Shown: positions 12,385 through 25,500 of the stretch, piece after piece
How positions within the stretch are numbered: position 1 is the first letter of the stretch
How the letters are laid out: every line of letters begins with the position of its first letter
Source of the DNA: Cymodocea nodosa
Lineage: Eukaryota > Streptophyta > Magnoliopsida > Alismatales > Cymodoceaceae
DNA length: 64,000 bases
Direction of reading: 5' to 3'
Assembly: GCA_036874045.1 (NCBI GenBank)
Contig: CM072346.1
Location: 15,352,001 to 15,416,000, forward strand
Notes under the pieces: model-generated
Databases searched by the model: none
What the model saw: only the letters and a program-made list of their open reading frames with translations
What the model was told of the DNA's origin: nothing
Program-made: the position numbers and the translations under genes

Positions 12385-15011
12385 ATGGGATCGAATTCAC
12401 CATCATCAGTACCAGAAATCGTACTTCCTCTCAGCTCGCAGAAGCATGACCCTGCATGGAAGCACTGTCTCATGATCAAGAAGGGAGAGAAGACTCATCT
12501 CAAGTGCATGTACTGTGTCAAGATCTTTTCAGGTGGTGGGATCCATAGGATCAAAGAGCACCTAGCTTGCCAAAAGGGCAATGCATCAAGTTGCTCCAAG
12601 GTCCCACCTGATGTCCGACGTGCAATGTTGCAGAGCCTAGAATGTGTTGTTGTGAGGAAGAAGAAGAAGCAGAGGCTCGCTGAGGAAGTCAAGAAGCTTA
12701 ATACCGACAACCCTGCCGCTATACAGCCTGAAACAGATAATGGTGTCCCCCTGTTAGCATTGCCAGTTGATGCAATGGGAGCAGATTTGTACAACCAGGA
12801 AAAGAAAGAAGATACCATGGCTGTTGCTAAGATGACAAGGAGAGGGAGGAGGAGGAGAGCAGAGGCATCTCATGCTCCATCTACTTGTGGTTTGATTGCC
12901 AGCCAAGCTGAACATGGGGCAAAGGAGAAGGATGGGGTTTACATGGCAATAGGTCGTTTCCTGTATGAAGCTGGAGTACCATTGGATGCAGTGAATTCTG
13001 TAAACTTCCAGGCGATGATTGATGCGATTGTTTCAGCTGGAACAAGAATAGAAGCACCTTCATATCAGGATGTCCGTGGCTGGATGCTCAAGAATGCCTT
13101 GGGAGAAGTGAGGAACAAATTGGAGCATTGGAAGATGACATGGGGACGAACGGGTTGCTCAATTTTGGCTGATGAATGGACCACTGAAATGGACAGAACA
13201 TTCATAAACTTTCTTGTTTATTGCCCAGAAGGAACGGTGTTTCTGAAATCAGTTGACGCCTCACAAATCATAACCTCTGCAGATGCTCTCTATGAACTGC
13301 TCAGACATTTGGTAGAAGAAGTTGGTGTCAAGAATGTGGTTCAAGTGATCACCAACACCACTGAAACTCATGCCATTGCTGGGAAAAAGCTGACAGAAAC
13401 CTTTCCGACGCTGTTCTGGACACCATGCTCAACCAGGTGTGTGGACATGATGCTTGATGATTTTGGGAAATTGGAGCACATAGCTGACATCCTTGATCAA
13501 GCGAAATCAATTACCAGTTTTATCTACAGTCATGCCTCTGTGTTGAACATGATGAAGAGATATACAGGAGGAAAAGATCTGTTGCATCCCTGCATCAGTA
13601 CCTCTGGAACAAATTTCATTGCATTGAAGAACTTTACTAGTTTAAGAGAGAACCTGCAGCTCATGATCATGTCACAGGAGTGGATGGATTCTGCATATTC
13701 TAAAGAGCCCATGGGATCTGTGATTTCAGATATCATCTGCAGTCATTCATTTTGGTCATCTTGCATGGCCATTGTCCGTATAACAGAACCACTAGTCCGC
13801 GTCCTCCAAATAGCCAATAGCAATTTAAGGCCTGCTATGGGTTACATGCATATGAGCATGTGCTGTGCAAAAGAAAGCATTAAAAGGGAATTGAAGAAGA
13901 AGAGTTACTATGTTCCCTACTGGAACATAATTGATTGGAGGTGGGAACAGGAATTAGCCCGCCCTCTACATATGGCAGGTTTCTTTCTCAATCCACAGTT
14001 CTTTTACAAGATCCAAGGGGAAATCCCCAATGAGATCATGTCTGGCATGCTGGATTGTATAGAAAGATTGGTTCCAGATATGAAGGTTCAAGACAAAATA
14101 AACAAGGAATTAAGCTTGTACAAGAGTGCTGCTGGGGATTTTGGGAGGAAGATGGCAGTCAGAGCCCGAGACACTCTGCTTCCTGGTAAGACAACGATCT
14201 AGTCTCAAGCTTGACATCGTCACTAATTTTTGCTGCAATTGTTCTCATCTGGTGCTCCATGTTTACTGGCTTTCTTTAGCGGAGTGGTGGTCAACATATG
14301 GAGCAGGTTGCCCAAACCTGGCTCGATTGGCCATACGCATCCTAAGCCAGACTTGCAGTGCTAGTGCGTGTGAGCGGAATCACATTGCCTTTGAACAGAT
14401 ACATAATCAAAGAATGAACAACTTGGAACATCAAAGATTAAATGACTTGATCTTTGTCCGTTACAACTTGCGATTGCAGCAAAAGTAAGACTTTTACCTT
14501 TTTTGATTATAACCATTTCAGTTTAAATTTTGAAACTAGAAAGTGGAAGTCATGAGAACCACAAATTTAGCAGAAAAGGCTTGAAGAGGATATTGGCAGA
14601 CCCAACTTCAATAGATAACATCAGCAATGCAGAGGACTGGGTAACTGAGAAGAGTGAGCTGTTCTCCATGGAGAACTCCAGCTGGATGGACCTTACGCAA
14701 CCTTTTGATCATGGCATGCCACCAGAACATGCAAATGATGAAGAAGCCGATCCCTTCATGACTGGTACGCTCTTATATTACATTTTACTTCATTGTATGT
14801 GCAATAATGCGGTCAAAACAGTTGGGTTTATAATTAGACAGACATTTTGGTAGGTTTTGATGATGGAGGTATACCTAGTGTTGTTGATGACGAAGACGAA
14901 GAAGAAGATGATAATGATGTTGTCAAGGAGGAAGATGATGGTATGCGAGATATCAAGGGAGACAATGAGATTCGTCATGGTACTTATTTTTCCAACAATT
15001 TGTTAAATTAG
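12385..15011 (+). CDS. Domesticated hAT transposase: BED finger, DUF659 and hAT dimerisation region
   Basis: A host gene derived from a hAT-family DNA transposase. Exons are 12385-14185, 14280-14484, about 14544 (or 14550) to 14764, and 14854-15011, giving about 794 residues. The N-terminus has a BED-type zinc finger (C-x2-C in LKCMYCVKIF, then H-x4-C in IKEHLAC), followed by a basic KKKK segment. The middle is the DUF659 transposase core (GCSILADEWTTEMDRTFINF). The C-terminus of the fold is the hAT dimerisation helix region (LAIRILSQTCSASACERNH), carried by exon 2. It ends with a strongly acidic tail (VVDDEDEEEDDNDVV). The gene is intron-split, has a long undisturbed frame, and shows no terminal inverted repeats that I could see, all of which fit domestication rather than a live element. 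The exon 3 acceptor is uncertain between two in-frame AG sites. Confidence 0.82.
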
Positions 15012-16302
15012 TTTAAATTGGCTTGCTGGCTGGCTTTTTTTTCTTCTAATACTTAGGCTTCGTATACCGAGAAAACATGTGTAAATTATATTTAATTGGA
15101 TGCTTTCAGGATTCAACAACAGTGTGCATATATCTTATGATTTCTTCATCTTTTTCCTTGTGAAGGTTCAAATATGTTCTATTAATAATTTGATGTTTAG
15201 AAAAAAAATCCATCCTTCAAGTAGTGAGGAGATAACCTGCACCATTAAGATGTTGAGAAACTATAGTTTCCGAAGAAAAGTAGATCAACAAGCCAACAAA
15301 ATTGCAAATAGAACGAACCATTGCGGAAAAGGAAATGTAAAATCTTTCCAAGAACCATTTGCCTCTCAGTATTTATGTGAAAGAGGGTTTTGGCATGAAA
15401 GATTAATTCACGTAGGTAGCTCTGTGGTTTGTCTGTACCACATACGGCTGTGCCTTCAAGGAATAAAGTAGAACATGAACAAGACAAAAAAGGGAAAAAC
15501 AGAAATGAGGATAGCATAAAAGCATGGTTGTATTTATCGGAAGACGAGCAGAAGCATAGTACATAGACGAGTCGAAGTAGATAGTTTTTCTGTGATTAAC
15601 AGCAAGAAGCGTACCACTGGAAAAATCAATGTTTTCAGAAATCCAAAACTTATTAATGAATGATAGGAACCAAAAGCAGATCATACATGTTGAAATCATG
15701 AGAGCTGAACACCAAGATTCGCCATACATAACTTCAGATCATAGATCATTTTCACAAATGACACAATTCAATCAAAAACCTGAAGATGCCGATGGACAAA
15801 AATCATTACGAACCTGAAGGTCAACTTTTTTTAACAGTAGTACTTTTGCCTGCGTTTGAACTTCAAGCTTATTTCCCTCAAGGTAGAGGGGTTAAGATGA
15901 ACCACACCACATGCCGTTGGTTGGCACACGCAGATGGTTGTTGGGTTCATAATAATTCGATGAAAAGAACAATGATCTTCTTCAAACATTTACCGGACAA
16001 GGCATACAGAAAATGGGAGAAAAATGAATGAGTAAAGAGCATGATAAGGTAGGTAGGCAATCGGGATAAGTAACAGAATTATCTACACAGACCAAACGAA
16101 AGGAGTACGTGAGTCGCAGAATCACAATGAAGCAAAGAATGCATCATTAGCACAAGCTCCGAATACTACACTTTCACATTCTTCTTCTAACCAAAACATC
16201 AAAGCTGCTGCATATGTATTTGCTTGCTTCCTTGCTTGTTTTGTTTCTAGCTGTGGTACATGTAGAGATATGTACCCAAAAACTAGTAGTAAACAACACT
16301 CA
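15012..16302. other. Convergent intergenic region
   Basis: It lies between the ends of two converging genes. A 123-codon frame at 15100-15471 has no recognisable domain and biased composition. The last 200 bases are probably the 3' untranslated region of the DUF668 gene. Confidence 0.45.
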
Positions 16303-17703
16303 CTACCTCTCCCAGCCACGCGGACACTGGTAAGCAAAAGACAATCCGACGAGCACGTCCACAATGGCCGCCTCTGCCTTCTTCTGGTCGGAAATCTGCA
16401 AAGTCTGCAACATCAAGACCTTCTGCGTCGGGTCTATTCTCTGCCTCTCGCAGCTCCTATCGGAGAACCAGTTACTTGTGTCGTTTGCTATCGGAGCAAG
16501 CCACTCCAACACCTTTTCCGCCGCCGCTCTGCGACTATTCCGGTCGGCTGCTCCATTGGCACCAGACATGGCACCTTTCAACTTGGTCCTAATTGCCGCC
16601 CGGAGCGACCCAGGCAGCATCTGATAAATCTCCTCCCTGTCCTCCTCCCCGCGGTAGTCCGGTGAGTGAAACATCCTCTCAGCCATTTGGATCAAATCGG
16701 CATACCGCAACGCCAGGCCAGCGGCCCCCAAGGTGCCAGCTGCCGGCTCCAACATTCTTGCCGTCCACTTGGTCAAATCCGTCTTAAGGGGCGTCATTGC
16801 GTCTGCACTTGTCATGATGGGGCCGGAGAATTTCATGATGGACGGAGGACTGGCTCCGTCCCCAAAATATCTCCGGTCTAGTGGGCCAGAGAGATGCTTG
16901 GGGTGGACCCTGACATGTAGGGGGTTGGGGACCGACCTGCACTTCCCATTGCTGGTGTCCACAACGGGCAATTCCGGCACGAACTTGTTGAAGACCTCGC
17001 AGATCCGAACGAACACCGTGACGGCAGTCCGAGCCATCAATTCCGAAATCTTCACCTTGCTCTGCACCCAGAGCGACTCTTCTTTCGATTTCTGCACCAC
17101 TTTCTTCTGCACGGCCAGTTTTTTCAAGAACGCGTCGGCACCAGGTGGGATATGATGGAGGTTTGATCCGGTGGTCATCGGACCGCTGTAATTCTTCCAC
17201 CGTTCGAGCTTCCGCTCCGAGGCCTCCATCTCGGCTAAGGTTTCCATCTCGGCGTAGAGAGTGGAGGTGGAGGACACGAAAGCTTCCATCTTTTTGAGTT
17301 TTTTGTCGAGGATCTTCTTCGGGAATACGAGCTTCCGGTCGAAGTTGGCGGACCCGGACTTGAGGTCGGCGTAGACCTGGTCGAAGCCCCGAGGCCAGGG
17401 GGAGAGGGAGCGTGAGGCAAGGCGGGAGATGGTGGAGGCGGTGCGGTCTAGGTCGTCGAGCATCTCGGCGCAAGCAACGCGGAGGAGGAAGAGACTGTCG
17501 GAGGCGTTGAGGTGTTTGACGCCGGCGGACGGGATGGTGGTGGACTGGAGGAGTTCGACGGAGGAAGGGGTGAGGGCGGTTCGAAGGGTCACCAGGCGGG
17601 ACATGGCCCTTGCCACCTCGAAGGCGAGGATGTCCACTTGGGCGTCGACCGAGGAAGAGGAAGAGTTACCGCCGCCGTAGAGGCGGGAGAGGAAGGCGAG
17701 CAT
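16303..17703 (-). CDS. DUF3475/DUF668 protein (PSI / Avr9-Cf-9-elicited type)
   Basis: A single uninterrupted frame of 466 residues. The N-terminal DUF3475 part includes VDAQVDILAFEVARAMSRLV and LLRVACAEMLDDLDR. The C-terminal DUF668 part includes LGAAGLALRYADLIQMAERM followed by YQMLPGSLRAAIRTKLKG. In Arabidopsis the larger PSK SIMULATOR proteins with the same two domains affect growth and phytosulfokine signalling. A shorter class, to which this length belongs, includes a tobacco Avr9/Cf-9 rapidly elicited protein. The middle is charged and helical, with a Lys-rich coiled-coil-like stretch around residues 125-200. There is no signal peptide or membrane segment, and no N-myristoylation glycine at position 2 (it starts MLAFLS). 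The molecular activity of the family is unknown. Confidence 0.88.
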   Translation of the reverse strand: MLAFLSRLYGGGNSSSSSVDAQVDILAFEVARAMSRLVTLRTALTPSSVELLQSTTIPSAGVKHLNASDSLFLLRVACAEMLDDLDRTASTISRLASRSLSPWPRGFDQVYADLKSGSANFDRKLVFPKKILDKKLKKMEAFVSSTSTLYAEMETLAEMEASERKLERWKNYSGPMTTGSNLHHIPPGADAFLKKLAVQKKVVQKSKEESLWVQSKVKISELMARTAVTVFVRICEVFNKFVPELPVVDTSNGKCRSVPNPLHVRVHPKHLSGPLDRRYFGDGASPPSIMKFSGPIMTSADAMTPLKTDLTKWTARMLEPAAGTLGAAGLALRYADLIQMAERMFHSPDYRGEEDREEIYQMLPGSLRAAIRTKLKGAMSGANGAADRNSRRAAAEKVLEWLAPIANDTSNWFSDRSCERQRIDPTQKVLMLQTLQISDQKKAEAAIVDVLVGLSFAYQCPRGWER

Positions 17704-19529
17704 CGTTTCTCCCCCACCCGCGTGTTTGCACTCCTCGGTTTTCTTCCACTACCTTCTTTTTGGAAGATGATCGACTGATTCCTGTATCTTCGCTGGAAGA
17801 AGGAAAGAAGACAAGCAAAGGGCCATCTGTGGGTTTTCAAGTGAGAAGGGGGGCGGGGCTTAAGGTTGGGAGAGGGGGGGGACTTCGTAGGTTGGGGCAG
17901 ATGAACGGTGTCGTGTGTGTGTGGTGGACTGAGTCAGGCAGAGGCTTGGAACGCCTCTCCCTTCCCAAGATAAGGATTAGGAAATGCAAATGGGTACCAT
18001 CCTCACGCATCCGTCCTCATCACAGCGCCTTCTTCTCCACTCTGCTCACCACATCCGGCCCACCGTGTTGCTTGTCAACGATCCACGCGCATCGTGCCGA
18101 ACACGGTTTTGGATTTGGTGCCAGCTTCTCTACTGTATTTTGTTGACCAACGTACAAGCTCCTTACAATTTTTTTTTTTTTTCAGAAAGATGGTGGTGGG
18201 CTCCACGATTAGTGCTTCTTTTGAATCATAATAAAACCATCGCCGTGCTGCTTGTTGATTCCAGGGACGATGGTGGGAGAACAAGAGCTCGTCAAGATGG
18301 TTTCTGGGTTGAAGAAGATGGATGGCATGCATGCTGCTGCCCATCCGGTGTTGGATGACTTCAGAAATGCCTTTGCAGTAATTGTAATTGTAATTGTAAT
18401 TGTAATTGTTCTTCCGGTGGTTGGTTGGTTTCAGGATGATATTTAAATTTGCAGGTTTTCGAAACTGATAAAAAGATGTCACCACCACCATCACTGCAAT
18501 CTTATCTAATTTGATTACACAGAATTGATTAGATAAGTTGCTTGCCGTTTCCATATTTTAAAAGGGAAGGGGGGGATGTCGTGGCAAAGGTTGACCTGGT
18601 ACCAACTTCGCCACCAATGACTACTAACAACCGCCACATCTTCAAAATCGGCCATCATCCATCCATTCATTCCATGGTTAAGAAGAATCAGTTAAGCACA
18701 TGTTTTGACTTTTCTTTTTTCGGCTGCCGAGCAAGTCATGACCTGGTACCTCCTGTCCTGCACTACGCCCGCCATTTTAAGGTACTCAACCGCCACCTTG
18801 GATTGCGGATTCGTTTACCTTCTTTTAAGGGAATAAAAATGCTTTCCAGCCACAATTTTATCAGCATTCTCAAACGGCAAACCCACACGGGTGGTGCTAT
18901 TAGAGTAAGCTTCTTCCATACGCATGACAATCCAAACAGCGTCTAAAAAGGCAGAGATCGTTCATGCCTACCTAATCGTCCCCTTTTCCTCTTTCGGACT
19001 TCATTTCATGACTGTGCTGCTTGATTCCTTGTAGTTACGTAGTACCCCCCCCTATGTACGTTAAATCTGGACCTCCAAGAAAAGTTGAAAAATGAATTCG
19101 GTTTTCAATCAAAAAACAACCATTAGTCAAGGATCCGAAAGCAGCAACAATCACTCTTAACTGGGTCTATCCAACGCCCGGAGAAAGATGGGTGGATAAT
19201 AAGATGATAACCAGTGCATCAGTCTTAAATCAGCATGACATTGACTTCCACCACAACAATGAAACATTATCTACAGGGTAAAACGGAAAAAGGAAAACAG
19301 CAACACCAACCATTGACATCCACCCGGACGCTGGAGGCTGTGGGTGTCGCTGAACCACCTCTGGGAATCATACGCCAAAGTCTTCGTCGCGACTGGAGTA
19401 ATAGAACGAAATTTTCATCTGACTACCACACAGATCAAACGAGATAAAACCTGCCGCCGAGTGAAGACGCAAGTCTCCGGGGATGCAATCTCGTATTCTT
19501 TGGCGCAGAGAATAGAAACACCTCGTTAT
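17704..19529. other. Intergenic region with a TAATTG hexamer run
   Basis: It contains the promoter side of the DUF668 gene and the 3' flank of SMO2. A perfect hexamer repeat of about five units lies at 18378-18409. Several frames of 60-180 codons are present, but none shows a domain or codon pattern I would call coding. Confidence 0.5.
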
Positions 19530-22500
19530 TTAGCTTTGCTTGCATTCAACTTCCTTTTGCAAAGACTTCTGCTTCCAGAAACCTTTGTCGGTGCCAAACA
19601 ACCTACACCAGACAGGAACACTCCCATGATCGGTTGAAACATCTAGTGAATGTAATGTAGCAACAAGTGGTTTCTTTCTCTCCGTTTCTTAAAGATTTGA
19701 AGAAGGAATCTACAAAAGATCTTGCACTCTAATACTGGGCCTTAAAGGAACTTTTATATTGTTGAAAAGGTCATCCAAAGTATTCTACTCAAAAGAGACC
19801 AAACCAATAAGTTATGCAAGACTATTCAGCGTATAATATATATATGCTTGTGTTTGGAGATGTAAAATTATGAAAATAGACATTGACTTCAAAAAACTCA
19901 ACACCTTTTTTTTGAGGGAACCATCTTGATTCTTGAGGATTAATGGAGTATCTCAGAATGTGCTAAAAAAAATATGAGTACCACCACCTTGTCATTGATT
20001 CAAAGAAAATTATGTACATCTTGGAGTATCAGCACTCCCCACATAGTGGAATCATGACTTGGATTGTTTTTATTGTTGTTGTATTTAGAACATAGTGCTA
20101 AAATCACTAGGGCAGAATGTGAAGACTGTAAACAAAGGTAAGAATTGAGCAAGCTAACATGAAAAAGATCAACAAAAGGCAACAACAGAAAGGAAGACCT
20201 TTCTCTAGTTTGCATATTTAAAACACAAGAGATAACATGAGATGTTAGATTCCCATCCAAAAAGGGATAAAATTGACGAGCAAAAAGCCTTAAGGTTATG
20301 AAATATTATAATCTAAATCACCTGCAACTGAAATTTGATGTTCAATGTGATAAAGTTTCCAAAGCTGATCAGTTAATTTCCATTAAAATTTGAATATAAT
20401 TAAAAGATAAATCATCAATCTGATTGTTTTACTTCCTTTTTCACATGAGCATTGATCGAATTGATGGAACTATGTTTTGTTTCACTACTGTAATTTTGAA
20501 AAACATGAAAAGGTCATTTTCTCTTCTTGATTTCTATCCTCTTTCACTTTGTTTTTTCTACACCCTTGTAATCCAAATGAAGCCTAAAAGCAAATACCAT
20601 CACATAGTGCTAAATCGAGAAGAGTACGACAGGTAAATTGCAAGGGAGGGCATATCCATATAGCTTGCCTTGGTTTCCATTTTTTTCTTCTTTCATCATA
20701 ATTTTTTTTGTTTTTTCATTCCTATTTTTAAATACATGTCCATTGTATTTTTATGTTTTTTATTCCTTTTTTTGAAATACATACAATTCCAGGGGCATTG
20801 TTGATAAACATGCTATAGCAAGGGATGACTACACTAGAAAACTTTCCACAGAAACAAGGTTTCCTTCTGTGCTAACAAATCTAAGCAAATGTTCAAGAAG
20901 ATTTCAAATTAAATATAGATGAGCCACAAATATACCAGTCCATGTAAGTAAAAGTTGATGAATAATTGCCAGATTTGGTGTACAGCACTCGATGGTGATA
21001 GTCATGGAAATCAGCACTGCAAGACGGCATGAAATAACAGGGGTTTATAGGAAAACGTAATAATAAATTAAACAAAAAAATAGACAAATACAAATTCTTA
21101 ACCCATCCTCCAAATTTTTTTTTTAATTTCCAAAAAAACAGACTCACCCTCCGTATAAAGGGATAAACTTTGAAGGGCTCCATGGGAAGTCATATCCGCA
21201 ATGAGCTTCAACTGTCTCCAACACCCTTACAACCATCCATAACCACAGAGTAAACAGATGGGGGCCAGTCAAAGCTGGACCAAGAATTGTGGCAAAACCA
21301 AGGAATAATATCTCAGCAGGATGAGCATACTCAGACGTCAAGCCAAATGGTGTAGCATATCTACGTGGCATTAAGGGATCAAGTGGATTAAGAAGTAGAC
21401 TTACATAAGAAAGCTAGACACTACAAAACTATCATGTGTATATACTCACTCATGATGAACACTGTGAATATGCTTGTATAGCCATTTTGTGTGCAAAGCT
21501 CTGTGCCCCCAGTAAAACACAAAATCCTCCAAAATAAGGTAGAAACATATTTGTGAAATAATAACATTCCTGTAAAACCAACCACCTTGAATCAATAAGT
21601 ATTGATAAGTTATAGAACAAGATTCAGAGATGTGAAACTTAATAATCAGAAAACAGTCCACCATTGAGTAATTCAGCAAAAAAAGGCCATGAATTTACCA
21701 GGAAGGCAAAGGTAGACTAGTTGTCAGTCCCATGTATCTGAAGACAGGGTAAGAAAGGAGCATAAGAGGTAAGTTCACACAGAAATGATACAGCAGCAGA
21801 CGTGCAATACACTTCTGATGAGCTTCTGCTGCATTAATTTTACTCTGCAGATCAATACAAATAATCTTTTATAAAATGCTTTTCAGCCATAATAGTTATT
21901 ACAAAAAAGGAAAAAGAATATTAACTGAGTAATATTTAGTAACAATGATAATAACAACATGAAAACATGACAAATTTAAAGCATGTTGCAATAAGCAATG
22001 TGGATTCCTATAATATAGAATTAACTCATAGACACAATTGGCCATCGTGATGTCCATCATTTCACCAAAATATCAATAGCACATTCCTATGTAGATGTTT
22101 ATTTGTTCATTCAAAGTCTACTACTAGCCATCAAAGTGTGCCATCACATGTTACTTTACCACAGTAAATCTATCAAAAGCATCTCAGACTCGACGATCTC
22201 AATAAATGCAAAGGAACCCTAAAACAAGAGTGCAATAAGAAAATAATGCTATGTGGTCCCCAATCTGCATCAAACATATTTATATCATCTTATAATAAAA
22301 GATAACCAACTCATAAAGCAAGCTTAGCAGAGAGATCTAGTTCAATAACTCCCATTATTAAAAAATTAAAGCCTTTGTGATTATTCTCTTTCTATTTTCT
22401 GCTGTTGCAATGCTGATCTACCAGCACAACAGCAAGCTTCCGATTTTACCACAAAGTTCATTAAAAATTGAAAGCAAAGCCATACTTTTTGTTCTTTTCC

Positions 22501-25500
22501 ACCAGTACAATAGTCTGATTGTAACACAAACCTGAATTTTATACTTGCTCAGGAGCCCAGCTCTTTCAAGGAGTAAAAAAGGTAATCCTGACAAGAAAAA
22601 GACACTTTCATGAAGTATGAAAGAGCCTATTGAAGCCAGCTGGAACTCACTGAAATGAGTGATCAGATACTGCATCCAAAAAAAGTATCAGAGAGACAGA
22701 TATGTGACAGACAAAATAGATGTTCTTCCCATTGAAAGAAACAGAAAGTAGAAACTGAGAGAACACCATAATGAATGATAACAATATATACACAGAGAAG
22801 ACATATCCACATAGCTCACCATGGTTTCAGTGTCTATTTTTCTTCTTCCATTGTAAATTTCTATATTTTACATTTCTCTTTTACAATACATTTCAGTTGT
22901 ATCACCATTTTTCCTATCCTTACTAAACTTATAGTCCATATATTTCATCATAATCCTAATAATTTAAATCCTTTGAATTTTAAGGAATGTCTCGATAATT
23001 TCAAATTAAATTTAATTCCTACATTACTTTATTCAAGAGTAAGGATTTACTAATGGTTGCACTAGATAATTTTCCTAGTGGCACATTAATTTTTTTCTTA
23101 TAAATACATGGAAAGGTAAAAGTAGTCATATAGATTTTATTACTAGATGATTATAAATACATGGAAAACTTTTACTTAAATTAAATGAATATTGATTCTT
23201 GATCTAAAGGTCTTAAAATTTAATACTTTTTGTTAAATTTTAACCATTGATTTTTAAGTTAATATATAATAATATATACAATTTAGATTGATACGAAAAT
23301 TTAATACATAGTAAATTATACCATAGATTAACAAATTATATAATTATTTTTAATTTTTGAAATAAAATATTAATAAAAATGATGGTGCCATTAGGAACAT
23401 TGTGGTGCTTATTCAACTAAGATCTAAGACTGTGGTTAACAAACAACATAAATTAAGATATTTCTCTAGTAATTTCGTCCATAATCAATAAAAAATGGTA
23501 AGGACTCATGGTTGATCCTTGGTATAAACCTATGTTCGTCACTCCTTTTACAGTTTCAATACAAAGTTACTACTTTATTAGACATATCTTTGATGGTATT
23601 GATATAACCAATGAATATTCATTTTCTTTTGATACCTCCTAATCTACCAAATGAGTTCCTAGATATTATATCATTAGTTTTTCTAAGTCAATGAACACCA
23701 TATAAAGATCATCATTCTTGACTTTAAACTTTTACATTGGTCAAGTAGATAAATAGCTTCCAAGCCCTCAATTGTAGGCCCACCTATCGTAAATCCAAGT
23801 CAACGTTCAATGATCATGATTGTGCTAATCATTGTTTAATTCAACTATTCTTTTCCAGTATGGATTCGGCAAAAAAGCATTAAATGGTTGTGAAATGCTC
23901 ATTTTCCACTATTTAATGGAAAATCCAACAAAAAAGATTGCACTGTACTCAGTTTAACAGTTTTTTCCCCATTTTTCAGAACATTTTGAAAGTTTTATGC
24001 ATCACCAAAGAATGACCAAGGGCCTCATCATATGGAACAACAATACAAGATGCCAACCCCTCAACAAGAAGACATCCTCCTCAAAGAATGGCCTATTTAT
24101 TTATGCATCAGATTTGTTATTCATTTTCCATACTTACACCACTATCAATATGTTGTTGAGTATCAAACATATTTCCAAAACATGCCACGGTAAATATGAT
24201 GTGGAGAGAAAATGTGCATGAAGCAATCTTTTGGCAACACATTAGTTAACAATATGATGATGATTTCAAGTAACCAAGCACCCAACATGGCATTGAGATT
24301 ACATGTATGGGGTTATTATATTTAATAATGACAAGTATTATTTTAAGGTTTTTTCCATGCATAATAACATTGATAATTATTTATGTAGCAATTTAACAAT
24401 AAAATGCCTAAAGAAATAAATGTAATCAATTTTCTATATGTATCATATCTTATTTTATCTTACCTTAGAGATTCAAGGATTTTTAGCTGAAATTTGAGAT
24501 CTTCCTGGTTTTACATTGTCTACACCCCTACTTGATACGTCTTATTTTTCTTAAGACTGATATTCAAAATGATACCAATATTTTATACCTTGGTATGTGA
24601 TAAGACACAGAAAGTATTTCTGTCGAGCCTACATGCCTCTACGCAACCAATGGCACGAAGGATTGTTGAACAAAGCCCAAAGATCTTTAATGACTAATAT
24701 TCTAAACGATACCAATATTTTATACCTTGGTATGCAATAAGACACAGAAAGTATTTCTGTCTATCCTACATGCCTCTACATAACCAATGGCATGAAGGAT
24801 TGTTGAACAAGGTCCAAAGATCTCTAATGGCAAAAAGCAAGAAAGTTATTACTCCAAAAGTATGTGACCACAATCATATATCTCTATGTCCATGGAAAAA
24901 CGTTTGCATCATTATCATGGTCGTTAATGTTGGCTATAAATATATTTGACTGTGCATCATGTTCCTCAATACATGACCTGCTTAGTTCCACCTTAATCGA
25001 TCAATTTTCCTTTCCTTTATAGATGTACCCATGGACCTTCTAATTAATCATCTATGACGTCGTATTTTGTCCTCACTTACACCTACCATGCCATTTTTGA
25101 TGAAATAACTTCTTAACTTGTCTCTTAAATTATTACTACTCCGTTTTATCACTACCATACGCATACAAATATAATGCGAAAATTCATCTCTCAAACGTAC
25201 AAGTCTATGTCCTAAAACTGGCCATCTAGGCACCACACCAGGTTCTACATTGGGTCCCCGTATAATGCATGCTCGTAGTCTGGAATATTACGATCGGAAT
25301 GATCGAGGGAACAATCTCAAAACGAGGAAGAAAATTAAAACCTTAATGGGATACGACGCAGCATCTCACGCGCGTCGACTAACAGCGGAAATAAAAACGG
25401 AACAAAAGGAGAAGCTGATCTGTGCGGACAAGTGGGCACACCCAGAGGGCAAACGCAACCGGTATGGACGGATAAATCCCTTATTCTCCGTAATCTCCCA

